A stretch of DNA of 42,773 bases from Pseudomonadales bacterium (GCA_028280225.1 JANQMF010000153.1:1-42773); one strand, 5' to 3'. Positions 33,840-42,683 are shown, numbered from the stretch's first letter. The notes: a model not told the origin generated them from the sequence alone. Program-made: numbers and translations.

Positions 33840-34826
33840 TCAATTATAACGGACCCGATCCTGTAGAGGTTCATCAGCTAAATGTCTGCGCACATTTTCC
33901 AGGGCACACATGCCCATGGCCTCCCGGGTTTCTACGGTACCACTGCCCATATGAGGCAACAATACCACTTGAGACAGGTTCAACAGTGCTGTATCAACCT
34001 TCGGTTCGTCAGCATAGACATCCAATCCGGCACCGGCGATATCCCCCTTTTGCAGCGCTTTTGCCAAGGCTTTCTCGTCGACAACGTCGCCTCTTGCGGT
34101 ATTAATCAGGTGGGCATGTTGGGGCATTTTGCTCAGCGCAGCAGCGTTAATCAGATGTCTGGTTTCCGCTGTAGCGGGACAATTAAGGCTGACAAAGTCC
34201 GCCTGGGCCAACAAGTTGTCCAAAGGCAGGTGTTGAGCCTGTAATTCCTCAACCACCGGAGCCGGGGCCGGCGTGCGCTTTGTATAGAGTATGGTCATGC
34301 CTAAACCATGGTACGCCTTTCTGGCCAACGCTGTGCCTATTCTGCCCATGCCGACAATTCCCAAACGCTTGCCGGTTACCTGGGCTGACAGCATATGGGT
34401 GGGCCGCCAACCGTTCCATTCTCCCGCGCGCAGGTGGCGCTCTCCTTCACCACAACGCCGAGCGCTCATCAGCATGAGGGTTAAGGCAATTTCCGCTGTT
34501 GCATCAGTCAGCACCCCGGGCGTATTGGTCACCGCCACATCGTTAGCCCGTGCCGCCGCTAAATCAATGTGATTAATCCCCACCCCAAAATTCGCCAACA
34601 ACCGGGTGCGCACCCGGTCGCAGCGCGCAAAAATATCTGCTGTTAGTATATCGGTAACCGTTGGGCAAATGATATCGTACTGCTCAAGGGCTTGAACAAG
34701 CCCGGTTGCTGACAAAGGTTCATCCGTCAAATTCAGGGTAACATCAGCATTGAGATTCATGAGTTTGTGTTCCACAGCTTCCGGCCAGCGGCGGGTAACG
34801 AGGATTTTTTTGTGTTTTTGCATCAT
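33840..34826 (-). CDS. D-2-hydroxyacid dehydrogenase (glyoxylate/hydroxypyruvate reductase-like)
   Basis: 328 residues. The NAD(P)-binding motif GIVGMGRIGTALA (about residues 157-169) is typical of the D-2-hydroxyacid dehydrogenase family. The catalytic residues are in INTARGDVVDE (Arg), DVYADEPK (Glu) and LLPHMGSGT (His). The sequence resembles glyoxylate reductases (GyaR/GhrB group), which reduce glyoxylate or hydroxypyruvate. The start has two adjacent ATGs. It diverges from the isobutyryl-CoA dehydrogenase-like gene over 124 bases. Confidence 0.92.
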   Translation of the reverse strand: MMQKHKKILVTRRWPEAVEHKLMNLNADVTLNLTDEPLSATGLVQALEQYDIICPTVTDILTADIFARCDRVRTRLLANFGVGINHIDLAAARANDVAVTNTPGVLTDATAEIALTLMLMSARRCGEGERHLRAGEWNGWRPTHMLSAQVTGKRLGIVGMGRIGTALARKAYHGLGMTILYTKRTPAPAPVVEELQAQHLPLDNLLAQADFVSLNCPATAETRHLINAAALSKMPQHAHLINTARGDVVDEKALAKALQKGDIAGAGLDVYADEPKVDTALLNLSQVVLLPHMGSGTVETREAMGMCALENVRRHLADEPLQDRVRYN

Positions 34827-34827
34827 G

Positions 34828-34855
34828 TTCCAATATCAAGTTTTCTGGATATAAT
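34828..34855 (+). promoter_or_regulatory. Candidate promoter of the isobutyryl-CoA dehydrogenase-like gene
   Basis: A perfect TATAAT (34850-34855) is preceded after 16 bases by a weak TTCCAA (34828-34833). The leader would be about 90 bases long. The -10 match is exact and the position in the divergent gap is sensible; the -35 is poor. Confidence 0.38.
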
Positions 34856-34950
34856 TGCCGCCTACTTTAAAACTATGGCGCAACGGGATTGCAACATAGT
34901 TCCAAGCAGTCACCAAGACAAAACAAGCACTCTGACCTAGGGCGTACACC

Positions 34951-36093
34951 ATGAATTTCGAAATGACGGAAGAACAATCTGCCATTCAGGATATGGCCAA
35001 CAGGTTCACCTCTGATGAAATTTCTCCCCAGGCCGGACGCTGGGACGAAGAAAATATCTTTCCCAAGGAAACCCTGCGCAAAGCGGCTGAACTTGGCTTT
35101 GGCTCAATTTATGTCAGCGAAGATCACGGCGGGATTGGCCTGAGCCGGGTCGAAGCGGCGTTGATTATCGAAGCCATGGCTTATGGTTGTCCAAGCACTT
35201 CAGCCTTCGTCTCTATTCACAACATGGCCACCTGGATGATCGACCACTTTGGCAACGATGAGTTAAGGGAAAAATATGTCCCGGAATTGTCGACCATGGA
35301 GAAAATCGCCAGCTATTGCCTTACCGAGCCAAGTTCCGGGTCAGACGCCGCCTCTTTAAAGACCAAGGCGGAAAAAGACGGTGACCACTATATTCTCAAC
35401 GGCAGCAAGGCATTTATCTCCGGTGGCGGAGTAAATGAAGTTTATGTGGTCATGGCACGCACGGATCAGGGCTCCAAGGCCGGCGGTATTTCCTGTTTTG
35501 TCGTGGACAAAAATACCGAAGGACTTTCTTTTGGTGCCCAGGAACGTAAACTCGGATGGCACTCGCAACCCACGGCAGCCGTCCTGTTCGATAATTGCCG
35601 TGTGCCCGCGGCTAACATGGTGGGCCGTCCCGGTGACGGCTTTAAAATAGCGATGAAAGGTTTAGACGGCGGGCGCATTAATATTGGTGCCTGCTCCCTT
35701 GGGGGCGCCCAACGTTGTCTGGACGATGCGATCGAATACGTCAAACAGCGCCGCCAATTTGGTCAACGCATAGCGGACTTTCAAAACACCCAATTTATGC
35801 TGGCGGAAATGAAAACCAAACTTGAGGCGGCCCGGGCGCTGTTGTACATGGCAGCAGACAAAGTCTCCCGGGAAACCATCGACAAAACCCAGTGGGCGGC
35901 CATGGCAAAATTGCTGGCCACCGAAACCGGTTCCAAGGTGGTTAACGATGCGCTGCAATTACATGGTGGGTATGGTTTCCTGAGGGACTTCCCGGTGGAG
36001 CGGTTTCTGCGGGATCTGCGTGTTCACGAAATTCTTGAAGGCACTAATCAGATCATGAAATTTGTGATCGGACGCGAGTTGGTTGCGGAATAG
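34951..36093 (+). CDS. Acyl-CoA dehydrogenase (isobutyryl-CoA dehydrogenase-like)
   Basis: 380 residues, the usual length for short/branched-chain enzymes. Signature segments: YCLTEPSSGSDAASLKT (about residues 115-131), FISGGGVNEVYVVMART (about 150-166), the KLGWHSQPT region and QLHGGYGFLRDFPVERFLRDLRVHEILEGTNQI (about 338-371), with the catalytic Glu in the EGTNQ motif. The pattern is closest to ACAD8/isobutyryl-CoA dehydrogenase, which acts in valine degradation; short-chain specificity is an alternative. No mmsA or mmsB gene is beside it. The stop overlaps the start of the long protease gene by 11 bases. Confidence 0.88.
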   Translation: MNFEMTEEQSAIQDMANRFTSDEISPQAGRWDEENIFPKETLRKAAELGFGSIYVSEDHGGIGLSRVEAALIIEAMAYGCPSTSAFVSIHNMATWMIDHFGNDELREKYVPELSTMEKIASYCLTEPSSGSDAASLKTKAEKDGDHYILNGSKAFISGGGVNEVYVVMARTDQGSKAGGISCFVVDKNTEGLSFGAQERKLGWHSQPTAAVLFDNCRVPAANMVGRPGDGFKIAMKGLDGGRINIGACSLGGAQRCLDDAIEYVKQRRQFGQRIADFQNTQFMLAEMKTKLEAARALLYMAADKVSRETIDKTQWAAMAKLLATETGSKVVNDALQLHGGYGFLRDFPVERFLRDLRVHEILEGTNQIMKFVIGRELVAE

Positions 36094-38893
36094 CCCTAAC
36101 ATCCGGATCAGTCAGGTATGCCTAACCGTTCTGGTCTGCTGGACAACCTGTATCCCGGTGCAGGCGGATACCTGGCAGGAGAGCCTGGACCGGGTTGCCG
36201 CCGGTGTAGTTTCCATTCGCGTCGATCATACCCGGGCCTTTGATGAAAACTGGAATCAAAGCACTCAGGCCACCGGTTTTGTGGTGGACAAAAACCGGGG
36301 CATTATCCTCACCAACCGGCACGTGGTGGGTCCCGGACCCGCCACCGCTCAAGCCGTTTTTCGTAATCAGGAAGAGGTTGACCTGATGCCCATCTACCGG
36401 GATCCTGTGCACGATTTTGGCTTTTTTGCCTACAATCCCAAAGCCCTGCGCTTCTTTCAGCCCGAACAACTGAAGCTTGCCCCCGAAGCCGCCACGGTCG
36501 GCACTGAAATTCGCATTGTCGGCAACGACGCAGGCGAACAGTTGGCCATTCTGGACGGCACCCTGGCCCGCCTTGATCGCCAGGCCCCGGAATATGGACG
36601 GGGTAAATACAATGACTTTAATACCTTTTACTACCAGGCCGCTTCCGGTTCTTCCGGTGGATCCTCCGGTTCACCGGTAGTGTCCATCAACGGTGAGGTT
36701 GTGGCCTTGAACGCCGGCTCCAGAAGTACCGCCGCAACCAGCTTTTTCTTACCACTGTTCCAGGTTGTCCGCGCTCTGAAGCTGCTGCAAGACGGCCAAC
36801 CCATTCCCAGAGGCAGTCTGCATACCACCTTTGTGGCCAAACCTTTTGCCGCTTTGAGGAAACTGGGTTTAACCCAGGCGACAGAGGCTAACTTTCGCCG
36901 GCAATTCCCGGAGCGGTTGCAAATGCTGGTGGTGGATCACATTCTGCCGGGATCAAGTTTGGGCCTGCGCGTGGGAGATGTGCTGCTGTCGGTGGACGGT
37001 CAACCTGTGGAAGGATTTGAAACCCTGGCGCGCATCCTGGATGCCCGGTTGGGTGAAAAGCTCAACGCTTGCCTGGAAAGAGCCGGACAAAAGCTTTGCG
37101 AAACCCTGCAAGTATACGATCTGGCTGATGTCACACCCGCACAGTATATTGAATTCGACGGGGCCACCCTACACAACTTATCTTATCAACGCGCGCGTCA
37201 CTTTAACCGTCGGATTGAGGGGATTTATGTCGCTGACCCGGGTTTCAGTCTGGCCCAGGCAGGGGTGGTAAAGGATAGCCTGCTGCTTGAGATAAACGGC
37301 CGGAAACTTCGCAACCTGGATGACTTGCAGCCGATCCTGGAAAACACGGCACCGGACACCCAGGTCAACGTCCGCTACATCACCCTTGGGGCAACGCAGA
37401 CCCCTAAGTCGGCAACCCTGCGCCTGGACCAGGCCTGGTTTCCCGCCAACCGTTGTCAGCCGGCACTGCAACCCGGCCGCTGGGTGTGTAAAAGCCTGGC
37501 CCTGCCCAGTACAAAAGAGCCCAGTACAAAAAAGCCCAGTACAAAAAACCAGGCAAAAACCGCAATAAAGCCCTCTGCCCGCAAAACCGTCTCTGACAAA
37601 ATGACCGACGCCCTGGTCAAGGTCACCTTCAGCATGCCTTTCCCGCTGTCCGGGAGCGCTGCCGGACAGCGGCAGGAAACCGGTGTGATTGTTAATCACA
37701 ACCGGGGCCTGGTGCTGGCAAGCCGCACAACCTTTCCCGCATCCCTGGGCGATGTCCGCCTCACCTTTGGGAGGCGTCTTGAAATTCCCGGTACGGTTGT
37801 CGCCCTGCATCCCGCCCACAACCTGGCGTTAATCGGATACGATCCCAACCTGTTGAATAACACACCGGTCCACGCAGCCAGGCTGGCGGATAAGTCACCG
37901 GATATTGGTGATGTCCTGCACATTGTGGGTATTGATAACAATGGTCAATTGCGTAAACAATCGGCCACCCTGGCGGAAATAGAGCCGGTGCAATTTCCAA
38001 ATTCCAACCCCCCGACATTTCAGAACCGCAACACAGAATTGCTGCAGTTTGTTAACGGACCATCTGACTTTACCGGAATTGTCGCTGATGCAAACAATGA
38101 GATTGTGGGACTGTGGCAGGCCTTTACCCATCGCAGCAACAACCGCAACCGAACCTGGCACCGCGGCCTGCCCATTAATTTGGCCATTGACTTTTTGCAA
38201 CGCCATGCCGCGGGCAAACCCTGGCACTCGCTGGGTGTCGGCTGGTATCCAACCACCCTGGCGGAAGTCCGGAAACTGGGCACCCCTGCCGAACTGCTCA
38301 ATGCCCCCAGCCGATTATTTGAAATTCGCCGCCTGCACCACGGCACCGATGCTGCGGACAAACTGCGTGTGGGGGACGTGCTGCTGACTTTAAACGGTAC
38401 CTCAGCCGCTTCGTTAAATCAGATCGATCTGGCGGCGCAGGGACAACCGGTCAACCTGTCCATATTTCGGGACGGTGTGGTCAAAAATCTGGATATTGTG
38501 ACTGCTGCTCTGCCTCTGGAAGACCTGGATCAGGTCGTTTTCTGGTCCGGCGCATTAATCCAGCAACCACCCCGGGTGCTTGCCGTGGAGAGAAACCTGC
38601 CCCTGGACGGCGTTTATGTCTCGTTCTATAAATTCGGCTCACCGGCGTCCAGAGCCGGCCTGGTGGCAAACCTTCGAATTTTGGAGGTTGATGAGCAAGC
38701 CATCCACAACCTGGCCGGCTTTGTCGATCTGGTCGGGCAGCACAATCACGGCGACATTGTACGCCTGCGGGTGCGCGACCTTAACAACCGGGAACAGTTG
38801 TTAACCATCAAGGTGGACAACCTTTATTGGCCCGGATACCGGTTGCACAAGCAGGCCGGCCGCTGGCAGCGGCGTAATCTTGAAGACCTATAA
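36083..38893 (+). CDS. Duplicated HtrA/Nma111-like serine protease with PDZ domains
   Basis: 936 residues from a TTG, with a signal peptide (about residues 9-28), so it is probably periplasmic. The first trypsin-like domain has a full triad: His80 (TNRHVV), Asp111 (VHDFGFF), Ser195 (GSSGSP). PDZ-like segments follow at about 255-335 and 375-450. A linker with three PSTK units (475-489) leads to a second protease-like half. Its equivalents are ASRTTF, AHNLALI and PSDFTG, so all three catalytic residues are replaced. More PDZ-like segments follow (about 725-800 and 835-915). The layout, and the pseudo-protease half, resembles fungal Nma111. It overlaps the acyl-CoA dehydrogenase gene by 11 bases. 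Confidence 0.83.
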   Translation: MRNSPNIRISQVCLTVLVCWTTCIPVQADTWQESLDRVAAGVVSIRVDHTRAFDENWNQSTQATGFVVDKNRGIILTNRHVVGPGPATAQAVFRNQEEVDLMPIYRDPVHDFGFFAYNPKALRFFQPEQLKLAPEAATVGTEIRIVGNDAGEQLAILDGTLARLDRQAPEYGRGKYNDFNTFYYQAASGSSGGSSGSPVVSINGEVVALNAGSRSTAATSFFLPLFQVVRALKLLQDGQPIPRGSLHTTFVAKPFAALRKLGLTQATEANFRRQFPERLQMLVVDHILPGSSLGLRVGDVLLSVDGQPVEGFETLARILDARLGEKLNACLERAGQKLCETLQVYDLADVTPAQYIEFDGATLHNLSYQRARHFNRRIEGIYVADPGFSLAQAGVVKDSLLLEINGRKLRNLDDLQPILENTAPDTQVNVRYITLGATQTPKSATLRLDQAWFPANRCQPALQPGRWVCKSLALPSTKEPSTKKPSTKNQAKTAIKPSARKTVSDKMTDALVKVTFSMPFPLSGSAAGQRQETGVIVNHNRGLVLASRTTFPASLGDVRLTFGRRLEIPGTVVALHPAHNLALIGYDPNLLNNTPVHAARLADKSPDIGDVLHIVGIDNNGQLRKQSATLAEIEPVQFPNSNPPTFQNRNTELLQFVNGPSDFTGIVADANNEIVGLWQAFTHRSNNRNRTWHRGLPINLAIDFLQRHAAGKPWHSLGVGWYPTTLAEVRKLGTPAELLNAPSRLFEIRRLHHGTDAADKLRVGDVLLTLNGTSAASLNQIDLAAQGQPVNLSIFRDGVVKNLDIVTAALPLEDLDQVVFWSGALIQQPPRVLAVERNLPLDGVYVSFYKFGSPASRAGLVANLRILEVDEQAIHNLAGFVDLVGQHNHGDIVRLRVRDLNNREQLLTIKVDNLYWPGYRLHKQAGRWQRRNLEDL
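37505..37549 (+). repeat. Three in-frame 15-base repeats in the protease linker
   Basis: The unit CCCAGTACAAAARAG-like (37505-37519, 37520-37534, 37535-37549) encodes PSTKE, PSTKK and PSTKN. Because the unit is 15 bases, slippage would change linker length without breaking the frame. It sits between the active and pseudo-protease halves. Confidence 0.85.
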
Positions 38894-39556
38894 CAGGCCG
38901 CTGACCGGAAGCAAGGCACCGTGGACTGCCTTGGCGGCATCTGAGCCCAGAAAACAGATAACATTGGCCAGATCTTCCGGGGCAACCCAGGTGGAGAAGT
39001 CCGCATCAGGCATATCAGCACGATTGCGCGGCGTATCAATCAGGCTCGGTAACACCGCATTAACATTTACCCCTTGGGCCTTTACCTCTCCACTGAGAGA
39101 TTCTGTTAGACGCATCACGGTGGACTTGGCGGCCCCATAAGCCCCCATGTGCGCAACCCCGCTGACAGCCCCCAGGGCACCTACGTTTACGATGCTGCCG
39201 TAACCCTGACTGAGCAGTTGCGGGGTGGCTGCGCGCAGAACTGTACGCAGGGTGGTGACGTTAATCAGAAACATGGCATCCCACAGCGCATCTTCGGTTT
39301 CGTACACCGTTGGGCCCATATCAAATCCCCCGGCAATATTTGCCAGGACATCAAATTGGCCAATCTGCTTAAAACAGGCCTGCACTGCCGCCGCATCCGT
39401 CAGGTCCACGGTATGGCAAGGCCCCAGATCCGAAGAAAACTCCGGCACAACGTCGATCAGTTCAACCGACCCACCAAATCGTTTGGCAGCTTGTGCAACC
39501 GCAGTACCGAGAATTCCGGCACCTCCGGTAACCACTACTTTTTTTCCATCCAGCAT
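38888..39556 (-). CDS. SDR family oxidoreductase with altered catalytic serine position
   Basis: 222 residues. The N-terminal GGAGILG nucleotide motif (VVVTGGAGILGTAVAQ) and ANIAGG segment are typical. The active-site pair Tyr-x-x-x-Lys is present as YGAAK, but the usual SS of NxSS reads NVGALGA, so the catalytic serine seems replaced by Ala/Gly. It may use a neighbouring Ser (AVSG) or have changed activity. The C-terminus (AAKAVHGALLPVSGLL) shows the typical SDR end. It overlaps the protease gene convergently by 6 bases. Confidence 0.85.
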   Translation of the reverse strand: MLDGKKVVVTGGAGILGTAVAQAAKRFGGSVELIDVVPEFSSDLGPCHTVDLTDAAAVQACFKQIGQFDVLANIAGGFDMGPTVYETEDALWDAMFLINVTTLRTVLRAATPQLLSQGYGSIVNVGALGAVSGVAHMGAYGAAKSTVMRLTESLSGEVKAQGVNVNAVLPSLIDTPRNRADMPDADFSTWVAPEDLANVICFLGSDAAKAVHGALLPVSGLL

Positions 39557-39594
39557 AGCGCCTCCTCTACTTCAACCTGCCCGGTACCCTACCC

Positions 39595-39927
39595 TCAGTT
39601 TAAACTCTGTTGAGCGGGTACCCAAGCACGTAGACCATCCAGATCCGCCGTCAGCACCACCTGACAGGCTAACCGGCTGTTATCGGCCACTCCCCAGGCG
39701 TAGGCCAGGATGTCAATTTCATCCTGGCCCGCTCCCGGTATCCGTTCGAACCAGGGTGATTGAATCCAGCAATGGCAGGTACAACACGTACAGCCGCCAC
39801 CACACTGAGCCACAATACCCGGAACACCGTTATCCAACGCCACATCCATCAAGGTATCGCCGCAGCGGGCCACACAGTGGTGTTCTTCGCCGTTCGGCTG
39901 TTCAAATATCACGCTGATCTGATTCAC
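39595..39927 (-). CDS. 2Fe-2S ferredoxin (adrenodoxin/putidaredoxin type)
   Basis: 110 residues from a GTG at 39927, which has AGGA 9 bases upstream; the frame is open to 40116 but that part lacks ferredoxin sequence. The cluster motif is Cys42-x5-Cys48-x2-Cys51 (AQCGGGCTCCTCH), with the fourth ligand Cys88 in SRLACQ. This matches the adrenodoxin/putidaredoxin/terpredoxin type that feeds electrons to cytochrome P450s and similar oxygenases. Extra cysteines (46, 49, 53) are present in the loop. No P450 or ferredoxin reductase is in the window. It diverges from coaE. Confidence 0.88.
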   Translation of the reverse strand: MNQISVIFEQPNGEEHHCVARCGDTLMDVALDNGVPGIVAQCGGGCTCCTCHCWIQSPWFERIPGAGQDEIDILAYAWGVADNSRLACQVVLTADLDGLRAWVPAQQSLN

Positions 39928-40062
39928 AATTTTCCTGGTGATGTTCCGGCATGCGCAACACAGCATCGCCGGCTGGACAACCACGCCGGCTGAGCCAACT
40001 CGCACAATGTCGTGTAGACCGCTAAAATAACCGGCTGCTTTGTGGATTAATAGAGGTAAGCC

Positions 40063-40653
40063 TTGATCATTGGCCTGACTGGGGGAATTGCTTCCGGCAA
40101 ATCTACCGCCGCTCAATTACTGGCGGAATGGGGTGCGCACATGATTGATGCGGACAAGCTGGGGCATCGTGCTTACCTGAAGGGTACACCCGCCTTTGCC
40201 CAGGTGGTTGCCACCTTTGGTGAAGATATTGTGGGTGAGGACGGCGAGATTGACCGGCAGAAGCTGGGCGCCAAGGTATTTGGCCAAGGCAATCGCCTGG
40301 ACGAACTTACCGCTATTGTGTGGCCCGCCATCCGCGCCATGGCGGAGCAGGAAATTAAGGACGTACAGCTTAAGTACCCACAACAAATAGTGGTGCTGGA
40401 AGCCGCCGTGTTGATCGAAGCCGGCTGGCTGGACCTGGTTGACCAGGTGTGGGTAACCATTGTTGACCCCGAGGTTGCCATCAACCGTGCCAGCAGCCGG
40501 GACGGCACCGACCGGGCCGCTGTGCAAGCAAGAATTGATGCACAGATTACTAACGAAGAGCGGCAACAAGTGGCAGATCAGGTAATTGATAATTCTAAAG
40601 GTTTGGCCGAACTGCGAGCCGAGCTGGAAAAGCTGTGGGCAGACCTTAAATAA
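40063..40653 (+). CDS. coaE: Dephospho-CoA kinase
   Basis: 196 residues from a TTG with GAGG 7 bases upstream. It phosphorylates dephospho-CoA at the last step of CoA synthesis. The P-loop is GGIASGKST (residues 7-15, Lys13), followed by the DADKLGHR motif (about residues 29-36), a VVLEAAVLIEAGW segment and the conserved DRAAVQARIDAQ. Length fits E. coli CoaE (206). Neighbours (ferredoxin and PHP genes) do not suggest a CoA-specific cluster, although many nearby genes use CoA. Confidence 0.95.
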   Translation: MIIGLTGGIASGKSTAAQLLAEWGAHMIDADKLGHRAYLKGTPAFAQVVATFGEDIVGEDGEIDRQKLGAKVFGQGNRLDELTAIVWPAIRAMAEQEIKDVQLKYPQQIVVLEAAVLIEAGWLDLVDQVWVTIVDPEVAINRASSRDGTDRAAVQARIDAQITNEERQQVADQVIDNSKGLAELRAELEKLWADLK

Positions 40654-40685
40654 CTGCATAAAATACAAATACTTAAGAGACTTTT

Positions 40686-41321
40686 ATGATACTCGACTTA
40701 CATGCACATTCGATCAAGTCAGACGACGGCCGCGCCAAGGTGCAAAACTATTGCCAGTGGATTAAGACCCGTAATATTGCCATCGACGGCTTTGTGCTGA
40801 CCGAACACCGGCAATTTGACGATGAATCCGACTATTCTCAGCTTGCGCAAAAACATGGTCTAACTATTTTGAAAGGGGCTGAGGTAGAGACCGAGTACGG
40901 TCACGTACTGGTCTTTGGTGTCACCCAGGCATTGCAGGAAGCTTTTGATTTCAGCGATATTCACTTGCCCCTGGCGAAGGTCTTGGCTGCCTGTGAAACC
41001 CACAATGCTGTTGCCGTGCCCTGTCACCCCGGCCGCAAGCGGGTGGGCATGGCAGCACATCTGGACGAATTTGGCATACCGGCAGGCGTACGTATCGTGG
41101 AGGTATTTAATGGCGGTAGCCGCGGTGATGAAGATGCGGTGGCCCATGCACTGGCAGAAGAACAGAGCTATATGGGCATCGGCGGCAGCGATGCTCACAT
41201 TGTCAGCCACATTGGCCGGTGCGCAACTGAATTCCCCCAACAGATCAACAACGAAACCGAGTTGGTGGCCGCGTTGCAGGAAGGTAACTTTCACGCCCTT
41301 AAGTTAAATCAGGAGGCATAG
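40686..41321 (+). CDS. PHP domain metal-dependent phosphoesterase
   Basis: 211 residues. Metal-binding motifs of the PHP fold are visible: HAH (residues 6-8), TEH (about 39), the VEVETEYG-type region, PCHPGRK (about 115-121) and GGSDAHI near 178-184. These suggest a trinuclear-metal phosphoesterase related to nucleoside or PAP-type phosphatases. The substrate is unknown. It is followed 2 bases later by the first MaoC-like gene, so cotranscription is likely, though a functional link is uncertain. Confidence 0.86.
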   Translation: MILDLHAHSIKSDDGRAKVQNYCQWIKTRNIAIDGFVLTEHRQFDDESDYSQLAQKHGLTILKGAEVETEYGHVLVFGVTQALQEAFDFSDIHLPLAKVLAACETHNAVAVPCHPGRKRVGMAAHLDEFGIPAGVRIVEVFNGGSRGDEDAVAHALAEEQSYMGIGGSDAHIVSHIGRCATEFPQQINNETELVAALQEGNFHALKLNQEA

Positions 41322-41323
41322 CC

Positions 41324-41782
41324 GTGTCGGATGAAACAGGCCCAATAGACGTGGAGGCGCTTCGGGATAAGTTTCTGAACGTTGTATTTGACGAATACGA
41401 GCTGACCCTGGACGCGGAAAAACTGGCCGACTACGCAACAGCCTGCGGCGAAACCGCAGCAAAATTTACCGATCCGCAAGACCCGGATTTCCAAGCCCCG
41501 CCCACCATCGGATCCAGTTTTCAGCCCAAGGTCAGGTATCCGGAAGGGTTTCCCACATTTAGGGGTTTGGGCATGGATGCCGGCAAAGCCGTTGCCCCGG
41601 ACAAGCCCATGCGCCCGGGCGTACCCATTACCGTGCGCACCCACATGCACGATATTTATACCAAAACCGGTCGCTCGGGCCGCATGGTCTTTTTTGTCAA
41701 TCGCATGGAGTTCAGCAACAGCGGTGAAATTCTGGGCACCGCGGATACCAGTGTAGTGATCAGGGAGAAACCCCAAACATGA
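41324..41782 (+). CDS. MaoC/FAS1-like dehydratase, N-terminal-type hotdog protein
   Basis: 152 residues from a GTG with GGAGG upstream. The sequence has the DEYELTLDAEKLADYATACGE helix and the MRPGVPITVRTHMHDIYTKTGRSGRMVFFV segment typical of the FAS1-like/MaoC N-terminal dehydratase domain. It probably forms a heterodimer with the next product, together making one active hydratase, like split ChsH1/ChsH2 or HsaC-type systems. It overlaps the next gene by the ATGA of 41779-41782. Confidence 0.82.
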   Translation: MSDETGPIDVEALRDKFLNVVFDEYELTLDAEKLADYATACGETAAKFTDPQDPDFQAPPTIGSSFQPKVRYPEGFPTFRGLGMDAGKAVAPDKPMRPGVPITVRTHMHDIYTKTGRSGRMVFFVNRMEFSNSGEILGTADTSVVIREKPQT

Positions 41783-42198
41783 GCATAAATACCCTGGATG
41801 ATGTGGAATTTGGCGAAAACCTGCCCGCTTTTCAGCCGGATACCAGCCTGGCCAACGTTAAACGTTTTGCCGTTGCGGCAGGTTGGAATACACCCCGGTT
41901 TACCGATCACGAAGCCGCCCGCCGCGAAGGTCTTCCCGGCGCCCTGGTGCCCGGCATCATGAGCCAGGGGTTCTTGAGCGCAATGATCCATCGTTGGGCT
42001 CCATCCGCTGAAGTTCGTTTGGTGGATACGATTTTTCGCGCGCCCTGCGTAGTGGACGAAACTTACCACATTAATGGGGTGGTAACCGACATCGACGAGG
42101 AGGCGGGTGAGGTTGAAATTGATTTAACCGTCACCAACGATGCACAAGAGACCCGGGTATTTGGCACCGCCAAGGTGCTGATTCAAGGTACCGATTAG
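41779..42198 (+). CDS. MaoC-like hotdog dehydratase
   Basis: 139 residues, beginning in the stop of the preceding gene. The conserved active-site helix region WNTPRFTDHEAARREGLPGALVPGIMSQGFLS (about residues 35-66) is a MaoC (R)-hydratase-2-type motif, with Asp and His in FTDHE. It probably supplies the catalytic dyad to the paired hotdog subunit. The substrate is likely a 2-enoyl-CoA with a bulky or branched chain, by analogy to steroid-side-chain dehydratases. Confidence 0.84.
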   Translation: MSINTLDDVEFGENLPAFQPDTSLANVKRFAVAAGWNTPRFTDHEAARREGLPGALVPGIMSQGFLSAMIHRWAPSAEVRLVDTIFRAPCVVDETYHINGVVTDIDEEAGEVEIDLTVTNDAQETRVFGTAKVLIQGTD

Positions 42199-42199
42199 T

Positions 42200-42256
42200 G
42201 CCTGACAGCCTCAGGCGCCCACCGTGCAACTTACCCGGGTTACCACTAACCCCGGG
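42200..42256. terminator. Two hairpins between convergent MaoC and DUF35 genes
   Basis: GCCTGA-CAGCC-TCAGGC (42200-42216) is a perfect 6-base stem after the MaoC stop. A second hairpin, CCCGGGTT-ACCACT-AACCCCGGG (42234-42256, one bulged C), overlaps the end of the DUF35 gene. Neither has a T-run, so intrinsic termination is uncertain, but the paired hairpins lie just where convergent transcripts meet. Confidence 0.35.
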
Positions 42257-42683
42257 CCTGGCCGGGTTCCACAGGTGTGACCAGCGGCAGTTTCAATTCG
42301 GGGTGCGCCTCCCAAACTAACTGTACCCTCTGGCCAATCCGAACCTGGGCTGCATCTACCCCAACTACGTTGGTTAAGAACCTGAGGCCTTCATCCAGAT
42401 CCACATAGGCCACGGCATAAGGCACCAGGTGGCGAAAAAACGGGTGATAGCTCTGCCGGACAATACTAAAGCTATAAATTGTGCCGTTGCCCGCAGACGT
42501 GTGCCAGGTGAGCTGGCCCCGGGTACAGCCCGTACAATGGGCACGGGGGAACCACACCACCGTTTGACACCGTTGGCAAACCTGGTAGCGGAACTGCTCC
42601 TGCTGAGTTGCGCGCCAGAATTCTGCGGTATCAACCTCTTTTAAGCTGGGCAGCGGCCGCTGGGCGGAAGGGGTATCCGACAT
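42246..42683 (-). CDS. DUF35 OB-fold/zinc-ribbon acyl-CoA-associated protein
   Basis: 145 residues. A zinc ribbon with CxxC pairs (CQRCQTVVWFPRAHCTGC, about residues 36-53) is followed by an OB-fold (GNGTIYSFSIVRQSYHPFF, VAYVDLDEGLRFL). DUF35 proteins usually act beside thiolase-like or aldolase-like partners, for example the Ltp2-ChsH2 DUF35 aldolase complex and the acetoacetyl-CoA thiolase/HMG synthase complexes of archaea. The ATG overlaps the thiolase stop (TAATG), so coupling to the partial thiolase is tight. Confidence 0.87.
   Translation of the reverse strand: MSDTPSAQRPLPSLKEVDTAEFWRATQQEQFRYQVCQRCQTVVWFPRAHCTGCTRGQLTWHTSAGNGTIYSFSIVRQSYHPFFRHLVPYAVAYVDLDEGLRFLTNVVGVDAAQVRIGQRVQLVWEAHPELKLPLVTPVEPGQARG

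Noticed and set aside
39967-40037. Repeated CGCCGGCTG elements near the ferredoxin-coaE gap
   Set aside because: Three partial copies of a GC-rich motif with irregular spacing; probably chance in this composition.
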